DNA of 27,645 nucleotides from Sabulitectum sp036743055 (GTDB lineage: Bacteria > Fermentibacterota > Fermentibacteria > Fermentibacterales > JCC-6), in assembly GCA_036743055.1 (NCBI GenBank), contig DAINQE010000030.1:1-27645 (forward strand), given 5' to 3'. A model generated the notes under the pieces. The model was not told the DNA's origin and made no database searches. It saw nothing but the letters and a program-made list of their open reading frames with translations. Of this stretch, positions 7,424 to 14,343 are shown piece after piece (position 1 is the stretch's first letter; every line of letters begins with the position of its first letter). A program made the translations under genes and the position numbers.

Positions 7424-7558
7424 GGTTCCGCCCCGCAGCCGGAGCTGAAGGCGGCAAACCTAAGAGCCTCAGGTACGCCAGGGTGCGGTCAACGGGAGCG
7501 ACCCGCCTGCGATGGGGTGAACCACTGCAATTGGAAACCGGTTGAGCAATGCCGGTTT
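7424..7558 (+). ncRNA. Candidate structured RNA (riboswitch-like), family unknown
   Basis: A G+C-rich block inside an A+T-rich, gene-free stretch folds well by hand. A long outer helix pairs 7424-7428 with 7519-7523, 7431-7434 with 7514-7517 and 7435-7438 with 7507-7510. Inside are hairpins at 7450-7479 (GGCG/CGCC then CCT/AGG, with a GCAAA bulge) and 7485-7506 (GCGG/CCGC), plus a small alternative hairpin at 7436-7447. A separate 7-bp hairpin AAACCGG/CCGGTTT follows at 7535-7558, and its first arm could instead pair with 7422-7427, competing with the outer helix as in an expression platform. The G7430-T7518 wobble favours the plus strand. The next plus-strand gene starts at 7889. The bulge sequence GGCAAACC recalls c-di-GMP-I riboswitches, but the required AAAGCC partner is absent. 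It could also be a chance fold. Confidence 0.35.
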
Positions 7559-7661
7559 ACAATTCTAGCCATGGAGCTATCTGATTGTCTGATAAATATA
7601 TATGCATTCCATACCTTAAGGGCTTTCCATCCGGTCTTTTCCTGAAAAGGAAAGCAGGTAC

Positions 7662-7716
7662 GAGAAGGAACTTTGCATCGCACTGGCTGTACCATTATGG
7701 TGTAATTAGAATAGTG
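7662..7716 (+). repeat. 55-bp direct repeat, left of the gap
   Basis: Identical in all 55 bases to 7817-7871 on the other side of the N run. The exact length and the position flush against the Ns point to an unresolved contig overlap (55 is a common assembly k-mer) and not a biological repeat. It contains a possible promoter, TTGCAT then 17 bases then TATGGT, which would drive the genes at 7889 and 8023. Confidence 0.9.
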
Positions 7717-7816
7717 NNNNNNNNNNNNNNNNNNNNNNNNNNNNNNNNNNNNNNNNNNNNNNNNNNNNNNNNNNNNNNNNNNNNNNNNNNNNNNNNNNNN
7801 NNNNNNNNNNNNNNNN
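7717..7816. other. 100-N scaffold gap within a gene-free stretch (7207-7888)
   Basis: Exactly 100 undetermined bases. Because both flanks end in the same 55 bp, the true sequence may have no gap here at all. The rest of the gene-free stretch 7207-7888 holds the upstream region of the lipoprotein gene (A+T-rich, 7260-7420, with a TATATT box on the minus strand), the candidate RNA at 7424-7558, and a weak A/T-rich hairpin near 7635-7655. I see no coding region in it; open frames across the Ns are artefacts. Confidence 0.95.
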
Positions 7817-7871
7817 GAGAAGGAACTTTGCATCGCACTGGCTGTACCATTATGGTGTAATTAGAATAGTG
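7817..7871 (+). repeat. 55-bp direct repeat, right of the gap
   Basis: Second identical copy of 7662-7716, beginning at the first base after the Ns. If the copies are collapsed, the candidate RNA lies roughly 175 bases upstream of the start at 7889. Confidence 0.9.
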
Positions 7872-7888
7872 CATCCGAAAGGGTTGTC

Positions 7889-8026
7889 ATGAGGAAACTG
7901 AACTGGTCGCACGCCATTATCGGTTTTCTTATTGGAGTGAGCCTTATCCTCTACCTCAAGGGTGGATCGAAGGATCCGGATCACGTCCAGGATTCGTACG
8001 AGGTTGTGGAGGTACAGACAGAATGA
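7889..8026 (+). CDS. 45-aa single-pass membrane peptide
   Basis: A short frame encoding 45 residues: a basic start (MRKLNWSHA), one hydrophobic helix (IIGFLIGVSLILYL, about 10-23), and an acidic, hydrophilic tail (KDPDHVQDSYEVVEV). The layout is that of a small type II-style membrane peptide. Its stop overlaps the ATG of the next gene in an ATGA, so the two are probably translated together, which is the main reason to believe it. The ribosome site is weak (GGG a few bases upstream). No family is recognised. Confidence 0.6.
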   Translation: MRKLNWSHAIIGFLIGVSLILYLKGGSKDPDHVQDSYEVVEVQTE

Positions 8027-8847
8027 CTGAGAAGGTAGTCTCTCTTTCCGGCGGGCTGGTGCTGGGAATGGCTTTTGCGCTGTTTCTCAGTGTCAGTACC
8101 ACCCAGACAATGAACCAGGCCCTGGACTTCGACTATCCGTCGATGTCCAGCCTCATAGGCGTTAACGATCTGCAGAGTTACAGGTCCAGCTCACCTGTAC
8201 ACTCCACCGACACCACGCCTTCCATCACCGTTGCCCCTCCTTCACAGCAGGAGGACAGGGGCCGGATAATCAGGATAGCCACGGTAACGGAAACAACCGA
8301 TCCCCTTGATGACGCTTCCACCACCTCAGCCGCCGCCACCGCCGAGGTGCTCATCCCCAAGACCACCTCCATAGCCAGCCAGGTCGACAGGAGCGGCACC
8401 CTGCAGCAGATGCACAGGCAGCATTCATACATAGCGGCTTCCTCTTCATCGTCGTACTCTTCCGTTGGGCAGATCGCCAGCCAGAGCGGCAATTTCACAG
8501 CCATAGCGGACAACGGGCAGGGCGCCGGTCAGGCTGGAGGCCAGGGTGGAACCCCTCCTTCGGTGATCGACAACAAGCCCCAGATCTGCGGCTCTCCGTC
8601 CATTGCCCAGAACGATCCCCGCGGGGGTGATATCGAGGGAGAGGAGAGCGGCCCTGCCATTACCGGCTCCAACCCCGGTCCCAGGGATCCCGACTCCTCC
8701 TCCAGCGACACCAGGCATCATGTCGATCCCCATAATCCCCATTGGAATCTAAACTTCCATGAAACCGAAGATGATAACGGCGGCCACCACCCCGACCCCC
8801 ACGGAGCCGATCAGTTCCAGCAGGGTCACAGGCCAGAGGTGGACTGA
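8023..8847 (+). CDS. Exported Ser/Thr- and His-rich low-complexity protein
   Basis: A 274-aa protein with a hydrophobic N-terminal segment (about residues 8-26, GLVLGMAFALFLSVS) that works as a signal or anchor, followed by a long disordered region rich in Ser, Thr, Ala and Gln, including an SSSSSYSS run near 140-150, and a Gly/Asp/Pro stretch. The last 50 residues are rich in His and Asp (RHHVDPHNPHW, HHPDPHGAD), which could bind divalent metals. No enzymatic domain is seen. It is translationally coupled to the 45-aa membrane peptide and ends 18 bases before a strong terminator. Function unknown; a surface or matrix protein is one possibility. Confidence 0.7.
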   Translation: MTEKVVSLSGGLVLGMAFALFLSVSTTQTMNQALDFDYPSMSSLIGVNDLQSYRSSSPVHSTDTTPSITVAPPSQQEDRGRIIRIATVTETTDPLDDASTTSAAATAEVLIPKTTSIASQVDRSGTLQQMHRQHSYIAASSSSSYSSVGQIASQSGNFTAIADNGQGAGQAGGQGGTPPSVIDNKPQICGSPSIAQNDPRGGDIEGEESGPAITGSNPGPRDPDSSSSDTRHHVDPHNPHWNLNFHETEDDNGGHHPDPHGADQFQQGHRPEVD

Positions 8848-8864
8848 GAAATAAAAGAACCAGC

Positions 8865-8893
8865 GGGCCGGGGCAGCAGCTCCGGCCCTTTTT
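8865..8893 (+). terminator. Intrinsic terminator after the Ser/His-rich gene
   Basis: Stem GGGCCGG (8865-8871) / CCGGCCC (8882-8888) followed by TTTTT (8889-8893). On the minus strand an A/T-rich stretch (8848-8858) lies past the stem, so it may also stop the convergent CotH-like gene ending at 8898. Confidence 0.85.
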
Positions 8894-8897
8894 CGTG

Positions 8898-11453
8898 TCA
8901 GAGCTTCGTGAACTTCACCGCCGCGAACTCGCCCGGTGTTCGCGCCGTGAGGAAGTAGACTCCCGGGGGAAGGGATCCGGGCAGTTCCACGGTTGCCTGC
9001 GGACCTACCTCGGCCAGGATGGCCGGAGGAACCACCTCCCTTCCGCAGAGGTCGTAAATCCCTGACTCAACGGGATAACTCAGGGAGGTCACGGAGAAAT
9101 GCAGGAATCGAGAGCTGCAAGGGTTCGATGAAAGGAGCTTCAGGGAGAGGGGTATTCCCCCGGCGCTCCACAGCCTGTTCGGCTCCCCCGGGGTTCCGGG
9201 GAAGGGGCAGGACTCCCAGATATCCCTGCCGGGATGCACCAGCCCGGTCACCTGGCCGGTCTCATCGGCCAGTTCAACCATCTGCACGGTGTTTCCGCCG
9301 ATGTCGTACAGACTTATCAGGTCGCATTCGCCGTTTGCCCTGAAACTCAGCCCGGCAACGGCGCATTCAACTGGATAATTCCAGTAGAACTGCCAGGGCT
9401 CCCTTGCAAGAACCAGGAACTCCCCGGGCTGAAGGGTGTCGGCATGATCGATCAGGGTCCTGTTCCCGTCAATGTCCCCAAGCTGCCATCCCAGGGGGCA
9501 GACCGGCCCGCCTGAAAGGTTGCAGAGCTCTATCCAGTCAGGGCAGCTGCTCCCCGGGGGCTGAGAATGGCATATCTCCGTTACCTTCAGACCCGCCGGG
9601 ATCCAGGGCTCCTGCTGAGAGGTTGAAAGGGGCTTCGTCCACATGTCCCTCCAAACTGGATCGAACATGGTGAGCGACCCCCAGCCAGGGGTGTATAACC
9701 CGAAATCCCCGGCGGCCTGCCTGCCCGGGAACATGGCCTGGAATGAAGCCAGGGAGTTGGCAAGGAACAGTGTATCCCCTGGAAGGAGTGCCGGGCAGGG
9801 TCCCAGGAACAGTCTGCCGGGACCTTCCCCCAGCCTGAAGCCGCATCCGGACAGGTCCACCGGATGGTCCGACAGGTTCACAAGGGGAACCGCCCAGAGC
9901 TCCGGCCCGTAAACAGTCAGCGGACCGGGAGTGAGATCCCCCCCCGAGGGATCCGGTGGGAAGGATCCCGGATGGGGATTTACGAAGCAGGGCACAGCCT
10001 GCTGGAACACCGGGAACATGTTCAGCGAGTAGACGGGCCAGGTGAAACTGAACCTCTCCTGGGAGGGGGTTCTGAAGAACAGGTCGAAGGGGCAGATGGC
10101 TACTCCCTGGGGCATGGAGAAAACCCCGCTCCATTCTTCGTTTCTCCCCGGGTCCTGCTGCGTAAGGAACAGATAGTAAGCCTGGTCGCCCTGGTACCAT
10201 CTCATTCGGGCGAAGGTGTAGTCTCCCTGGAGCACGAGGTTCACGGAAGAGGTTTCCCCACCCTCAAGCCACGGGGATTCCACATCCAGGGAGAGCAGCT
10301 GGCCGTGCTGATGAAGCAGCACGTTATCCTGGATGAAAGCCGCCCTCTCGGCGCAGAACCAGAGCAGGTCCTCCCTTGCCTGGTCTATCTCTTCCGGGGT
10401 GAAAGGAGAAAGGGGATCATCATGGAGATCGGGGCCCACTTCCTGGAAAAGGGAATCGATAAGAAGGGGAACCGAATCCATCAGCAGCTGCTGCACCCTG
10501 CCGATATCGTACTCCATGAGTTCCAGGTTCTCATCGTGCTCGCATAAGCGGTCATACAGCATGTGCATCCGGAAATACTCCAGCCTGTCGTACACCGCCA
10601 GTTCCGGATGGAACTCCCCGTCGCTGAGCCCTCCGAAGGTGCTGCCGCAGTCCCATGGGAAGACCCGCCACATGCCGTCGGAATCCAGCATCAGATAGTG
10701 GTTGTTTGACCCTGCGTCCCTGCTGACAAGGGCCAGGCTCACCGCATAGTAGCCCATGAAGTTCGGCCCGTCCACCGGCAGTGGCCACGCTCCGGAGTCG
10801 ACCATTGCCAGAAGCTCCGCAAGATGATGATAGAGCATTTCGCTGTAACCCCTGGCTTCGTAGCCTTCGGAAAGGTCGCGCCCGGAGAAGAAGGGCATCA
10901 TCCTGGTGGATTCGTTCCTGGCCTTGAAAAGGGCCACGGGATCGAAACCGTACCTCTGGAACATGTCACCGTCCACCCGCTCAACATCCAGGTACACACC
11001 CATGTACTCGTCGTTCACATAGAACCTTACATGCTCGGTCCTGCTGGCTGGAAGCCCCATCATGGACGAGACTCTCATTGCCAGGCAGTTCCGCATCATC
11101 CCCGGGTCCATGTATTCCGAGTTGAGGTTTATCCTCTCCCTTCCCGAAACCGACGGGTCCGGGAAGGACATTGCCCAGCTCTTCTTGGGGAACACAAGGG
11201 TCGACTTGCCCCGGAAGCGCACCATGCATGGGGATGACCATCCCGAACAGCTTATCACCCCCGGATACTCCACAGGGGAGGAAGGATCGTCATAGAGCAT
11301 TTCCAGGTGTTCAGGGGCCATCTCGAGCCTGTACTCCGCCAGGGCGGAGATCCCGGCGGAGGAAAGGCAGAGAAGCACCGCTATTACAGTTCTGATCTGA
11401 CTGCCTCCTGAATGTTTCTTACAAAGCGCAACACGTTGTATACTATCCTTCAT
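8898..11453 (-). CDS. CotH kinase-like secreted protein with lamin-tail and C-terminal sorting domains
   Basis: An 851-aa exported protein. After a signal peptide (about residues 20-40, ending SALA) comes a CotH domain: LNSEYMDPGMMRNCLA, FYVNDEYMGVYLDVERVD and the catalytic-type RVFPWDCGSTFGG. CotH proteins are atypical kinases of spore coats or cell surfaces. A middle beta-rich part leads to a lamin-tail domain (about 605-690; VTEICH, PDWIELCNLS, LGWQLGD, LQPGEFLVL), and the final 75 residues (SNPCSS, GIYDLCGREV, LPPGVYFLTAR, AAVKFTKL) look like a Por/type IX sorting domain. The listed ATG at 11453 is the only conventional start upstream of the signal peptide, but the only good ribosome site, AGGAGG at 11404-11409, lies seven bases before an in-frame ATC at 11396; initiation at ATC would put the signal peptide at the N-terminus. 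Confidence 0.82.
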   Translation of the reverse strand: MKDSIQRVALCKKHSGGSQIRTVIAVLLCLSSAGISALAEYRLEMAPEHLEMLYDDPSSPVEYPGVISCSGWSSPCMVRFRGKSTLVFPKKSWAMSFPDPSVSGRERINLNSEYMDPGMMRNCLAMRVSSMMGLPASRTEHVRFYVNDEYMGVYLDVERVDGDMFQRYGFDPVALFKARNESTRMMPFFSGRDLSEGYEARGYSEMLYHHLAELLAMVDSGAWPLPVDGPNFMGYYAVSLALVSRDAGSNNHYLMLDSDGMWRVFPWDCGSTFGGLSDGEFHPELAVYDRLEYFRMHMLYDRLCEHDENLELMEYDIGRVQQLLMDSVPLLIDSLFQEVGPDLHDDPLSPFTPEEIDQAREDLLWFCAERAAFIQDNVLLHQHGQLLSLDVESPWLEGGETSSVNLVLQGDYTFARMRWYQGDQAYYLFLTQQDPGRNEEWSGVFSMPQGVAICPFDLFFRTPSQERFSFTWPVYSLNMFPVFQQAVPCFVNPHPGSFPPDPSGGDLTPGPLTVYGPELWAVPLVNLSDHPVDLSGCGFRLGEGPGRLFLGPCPALLPGDTLFLANSLASFQAMFPGRQAAGDFGLYTPGWGSLTMFDPVWRDMWTKPLSTSQQEPWIPAGLKVTEICHSQPPGSSCPDWIELCNLSGGPVCPLGWQLGDIDGNRTLIDHADTLQPGEFLVLAREPWQFYWNYPVECAVAGLSFRANGECDLISLYDIGGNTVQMVELADETGQVTGLVHPGRDIWESCPFPGTPGEPNRLWSAGGIPLSLKLLSSNPCSSRFLHFSVTSLSYPVESGIYDLCGREVVPPAILAEVGPQATVELPGSLPPGVYFLTARTPGEFAAVKFTKL

Positions 11454-11470
11454 TCATGAAAGGAACAACA

Positions 11471-12049
11471 ATGAGAACGACTTTTTCCATTATCCTTCTG
11501 GCGGTATCTGCGTCCGCGGTGCCTTCCGGGGCCCTTCTTGAATACCTTCCCGAGGAACCGGGCTTCACATGGCACTACTGGGGTTTCGCCGAATACGGCC
11601 ATACAATGCGGCTGGTGGACATCATCCAGGGAGATGACGAAACCGTTTTCATGGTGTCGGGCATGGTGGAGGACGTATCAGGCGGAGAAGCCCAGGGCAA
11701 CTTCTCCATGAAGCTGAAATACACCGTTACCGACAGCTGCCTTATCCTCTCCCAACACGCTCCCCTGGCCATGGACAGCGATTTTCCACGGATGGAGCTG
11801 CTGAGGCTTCCCCTGGAAGAGGGCGCCTCCTGGACCCAGACCGCCGGAGACACCGGACTCCTCTGTGAGATAGAGAGCATCGATGATGGGGTTATCACGG
11901 TAAGGTACAGCGACATGCACAGCGAGTTCTACCACCTGAGGGAGTTCGAGCCCGGCCTCTGCACCACAGTGTTCGAGAAGCTCTACATCTCCCCCGACGG
12001 CAACTTCGAGATAGGATATTCCCTCTTCCGGCCGGAGCAATACCAGTAG
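11471..12049 (+). CDS. Small exported protein, uncharacterised
   Basis: A 192-aa protein with a clean signal peptide (MRTTFSIILLAVSASAVPSG) followed by an all-beta-looking domain rich in Glu, Asp and Tyr (TWHYWGFAEYGHTMRLVDI, YTVTDSCLIL, MHSEFYHLREFEPGLC). No family is recognised; the pattern resembles lipocalin-like or outer-surface beta proteins without any firm match. ATG 11471 is favoured over ATG 11456 by AAAGGA six bases upstream and by the signal peptide. It is divergent from the CotH-like gene, the two starts being under 80 bases apart with a TATACT box between them, and its stop codon is the first edge of a direct repeat. Confidence 0.7.
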   Translation: MRTTFSIILLAVSASAVPSGALLEYLPEEPGFTWHYWGFAEYGHTMRLVDIIQGDDETVFMVSGMVEDVSGGEAQGNFSMKLKYTVTDSCLILSQHAPLAMDSDFPRMELLRLPLEEGASWTQTAGDTGLLCEIESIDDGVITVRYSDMHSEFYHLREFEPGLCTTVFEKLYISPDGNFEIGYSLFRPEQYQ

Positions 12050-12130
12050 GCCGCCCGCAAGTTTGTCAATCAAATGCTGTAACTTCCCATATTATGGCTA
12101 ATTAGCATGTATCAGGGCAGGGTTTACAAT
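12049..12130 (+). repeat. 82-bp direct repeat, left copy
   Basis: Aligns without gaps to 13388-13469, with 65 of 82 bases identical by my count; the first 27 bases are identical in both and both copies end in GGTTTACAAT. It starts at the stop codon of the upstream gene. Together the copies bracket the ATPase gene and its promoter. Confidence 0.85.
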
Positions 12131-12158
12131 CAAGGGATTGCCTCTACGATTCCCCCTT

Positions 12159-12199
12159 ATCATTGAAATTTCATAGTCTGAATTTGACATTTCAATGAT
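12159..12199 (+). promoter_or_regulatory. 11-bp inverted repeat, candidate operator
   Basis: ATCATTGAAAT (12159-12169) and ATTTCAATGAT (12189-12199) are perfect inverted copies separated by 19 bases. The right arm overlaps the -35 box and spacer of the ATPase promoter, so a dimeric repressor binding here would block transcription. Confidence 0.5.
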
Positions 12200-12212
12200 G
12201 ATTGGTTATTTA
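12184..12212 (+). promoter_or_regulatory. Candidate promoter of the ATPase gene
   Basis: TTGACA (12184-12189), 17 bases, then TATTTA (12207-12212). Transcription would start close to 12219, directly before GGAGG (12222-12226) and the GTG at 12235. Confidence 0.5.
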
Positions 12213-12234
12213 ACTAATTATGGAGGAACCCATC

Positions 12235-13368
12235 GTGATCGAAAGACCCAGGGACATCAAGATAGTAAGGGACATGCTGAGCGTCTTCCCGGTGACTGCT
12301 GTTCTGGGCGCGAGACAGTGCGGCAAGACAACCCTTTCCCGCGCAATTGGCGGTGACCATTACTTCGATCTGGAGAATCCCCGGGACGAAGCAAGGTTCA
12401 TGAATCCTCAGCTTCTTCTGGAAGATCTCAAGGGCTTGATAGTAATAGATGAGATACAAAGGAAACCCGACCTCTTCCCCCTTCTTCGCTATCTGGTAGA
12501 TACCATTTCGGATCAGAGGTACCTGATACTCGGCAGCGCTTCCCGAAACCTGCTGTCACATGGAAGCGAATCCCTGGCAGGAAGGATCGGTTTCCATTCC
12601 CTGGGAGGATTCCATCTGAACGATACCGGTGATGGCAGCATGAAAAAGCTCTGGATAAGGGGAGGATTCCCGAGATCCTACCTGTCCGCTTCCGACGACC
12701 AGAGCACCATGTGGCGGAACAGCTACATCACAACATATCTGGAAAGGGACATTCCTCAACTTGGGATCCGCATTCCCTCGGCTACCCTAAGGCGCTTCTG
12801 GATGATGCTGGCCCACTACAACGGACAGATCCTTAACTTCTCCGAGATCGGCCGAGCCTTCGGCATATCCGACATGACCGTGAGAAGTTACCTTGAAATA
12901 CTGGAAAGCACTTTCATGATCCGTATTCTGCAGCCTTACTACACGAACATCTCCAAGAGGCTCGTGAAACGCCCGAAGCTTTATTTCCGTGACAGCGGCA
13001 TTTTCCATACTCTCATGGCAATTGAGAGCCTGACACAGCTTACAGCCCATCCAAGACTGGGGGCATCCTGGGAATCATTCGCCCTCGAGGAAACACTTGC
13101 CGTTCTCGATAAAAGCACGAAAGAAGTATTCTTCTGGGCTACTCATTCCGGCGCTGAGGTGGATCTTGTGTATCAGAGCAAAGGATCGCTCCAGGGAGTG
13201 GAGTTCAAGTACTGCGATGCGCCTCTACTTACGAAGTCCATGCGCTCTGCGATGGAGAGTCTTGATCTCAAGCAGCTTATCGTGGTGTATCCCGGCAAGG
13301 AAAGCTACAGGCTGAACGAGAAGGCAAGGGTCGTTCCAGTCACTCAACTCAAGAACGAGCTTATCTGA
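12235..13368 (+). CDS. AAA-type ATPase with C-terminal DUF4143 domain
   Basis: A 377-aa protein of the common prokaryotic AAA_14/DUF4143 family, ATPases with a C-terminal nuclease-like or DNA-binding region; some sit in mobile or defence contexts but the role is unsettled. The Walker A motif GARQCGKTTL is near residue 25, Walker B LIVIDEIQRKPDLFPLL near 75, and a sensor-like ILGSASRNLL follows. The middle has RGGFPRSYL and TYLERDIPQLGIRIP, and the DUF4143 part contains LGASWESFALEE and HSGAEVDLVY, whose spacing recalls a PD-(D/E)xK-like core (inference). GTG 12235 is used for GGAGG eight bases upstream; the in-frame ATG at 12220 lies at the predicted transcription start. The gene is alone, between direct repeats and behind an inverted-repeat operator, which suggests an acquired cassette. 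Confidence 0.88.
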   Translation: MIERPRDIKIVRDMLSVFPVTAVLGARQCGKTTLSRAIGGDHYFDLENPRDEARFMNPQLLLEDLKGLIVIDEIQRKPDLFPLLRYLVDTISDQRYLILGSASRNLLSHGSESLAGRIGFHSLGGFHLNDTGDGSMKKLWIRGGFPRSYLSASDDQSTMWRNSYITTYLERDIPQLGIRIPSATLRRFWMMLAHYNGQILNFSEIGRAFGISDMTVRSYLEILESTFMIRILQPYYTNISKRLVKRPKLYFRDSGIFHTLMAIESLTQLTAHPRLGASWESFALEETLAVLDKSTKEVFFWATHSGAEVDLVYQSKGSLQGVEFKYCDAPLLTKSMRSAMESLDLKQLIVVYPGKESYRLNEKARVVPVTQLKNELI

Positions 13369-13387
13369 TTCCCCGCCGACCCCTTCC

Positions 13388-13469
13388 GGCCGCCCGCAAG
13401 TTTGTCAATCAAATCCTGCAACTAGCCTTCTTATGGTGCATTGCAAGGTATCAGGTTGTGGTTTACAAT
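13388..13469 (+). repeat. 82-bp direct repeat, right copy
   Basis: Gapless partner of 12049-12130, beginning 20 bases after the ATPase stop. The first 27 bases match perfectly; the rest are diverged at 17 of 55 positions, so the duplication is not recent unless only the first part is under constraint. Confidence 0.85.
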
Positions 13470-13508
13470 TTACTGAAAGCCTGACTGCTTTCGATTGAGC
13501 ATTCCTCG

Positions 13509-13847
13509 TCAGGTCTTATCCTGCGGAAAGGGATGGTACTCCTCCACCGTTCCCCCGTCGTGCCATGCCATGTAATTCGCGTGCCAGTCCAGGCAGTTCT
13601 CCAGCTTCTGCACGGTAATGTTGAGAGTATCGGCGCAGAGCTTGATTGTCAAAGCCCTGGGGAGCCGATCATGGAACCTTATTCTTGCCAGACGAACCGT
13701 TGAGGCGCAAAGCCATGTGCTGGGGTCCGTCTGGTTGTGCCAGTAGTTCATGGGTGTGGTCGGTTCCGCGAAGTCCTCTTCAACAAACCTGTATTCGGTG
13801 TTGTCATGAACAACACAAGCGCTTCTATTGAAAAAAGCCAGACTCAT
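13509..13847 (-). CDS. Hypothetical protein, 112 aa
   Basis: A small soluble protein without signal peptide or membrane segment, rich in Trp, His, Cys and Asp (YWHNQTDPSTWLC, LENCLDWHANYMAWHDGG). No family is recognised. The segment RIRFHDRLPRALTIKLCADTL could form a short helical region. ATG 13847 follows GGGAG closely, and the gene lies 39 bases behind the membrane protein gene on the same strand, so it may be its last operon member. The upstream neighbour on the other side is the repeat-flanked ATPase cassette. Coding status is likely but not certain. Confidence 0.5.
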   Translation of the reverse strand: MSLAFFNRSACVVHDNTEYRFVEEDFAEPTTPMNYWHNQTDPSTWLCASTVRLARIRFHDRLPRALTIKLCADTLNITVQKLENCLDWHANYMAWHDGGTVEEYHPFPQDKT

Positions 13848-13886
13848 CGCTCCCTGTCATTCTGGCGGTTCCATCCTGGAATCGCG

Positions 13887-14297
13887 TTACCATGTGAAAA
13901 ACCGGCACAGTGAAGGCAGACCATAGGACACGAAGAGAAGAAAGAACGCGGCGGGGAGAATCAGTTCCAGTGGAGAAACCCGCCTGCCCTTTCCCCGCCG
14001 GAAGTGTACCAGCTGCCAGAGAAACCGCCACAGCCAGAAAAGGGAAAGGGAAACGGTGAGAGGCAGAGAGACTCCCTCCGCTCTGCTGAGTTCCTCAGCG
14101 GAGAGCAGTGTAATCGCACCTAATGCGAAGAAGAGCAGCAGCAGCGCCAGGTGAATCGTATACAGCACCCTTGCATTCAGCTGAGGAATACCCGAAAACA
14201 CATCCTTCCACCTGAACAACGAGTAGAAACGGCAATGGAACAGGGCCATAAGCAATGTGAGAACACCGCCAGCATACATACCGGCAATCGATATCAT
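13887..14297 (-). CDS. Four-helix integral membrane protein, uncharacterised
   Basis: A 136-aa protein that is mostly membrane: helices around 5-22 (MYAGGVLTLLMALFHCRFY), 45-66 (YTIHLALLLLFFALGAITLL), 78-95 (LPLTVSLSLFWLWRFLWQL) and 110-130 (LELILPAAFFLLFVSYGL), with a basic loop HFRRGKGRR between the last two. No family is recognised, and nothing suggests a transporter motif. ATG 14297 follows AGAGGAAAG at suitable spacing. It lies 46 bases after the propeller lipoprotein gene and probably shares its transcript. Confidence 0.65.
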   Translation of the reverse strand: MISIAGMYAGGVLTLLMALFHCRFYSLFRWKDVFSGIPQLNARVLYTIHLALLLLFFALGAITLLSAEELSRAEGVSLPLTVSLSLFWLWRFLWQLVHFRRGKGRRVSPLELILPAAFFLLFVSYGLPSLCRFFTW

Positions 14298-14343
14298 TGT
14301 TGCTTTCCTCTCAGTATTTGAGGTGTACCCTGGAGAAGCCCTG

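Noticed and set aside
7450..7510. c-di-GMP-I riboswitch or T-box leader
   Set aside because: GGCAAACC and AGGGTG fragments resemble these families, but the required AAAGCC/CCTAAACC parts and the ACCGCG bulge are missing.
7489..7860. Open frames spanning the N run
   Set aside because: They depend on undetermined bases that are probably an artefact of a 55-bp overlap.
9538..10547. Long open frames inside the CotH-like gene on both strands (220 and 227 codons)
   Set aside because: They overlap a gene with clear domains and show no recognisable fold or ribosome site.
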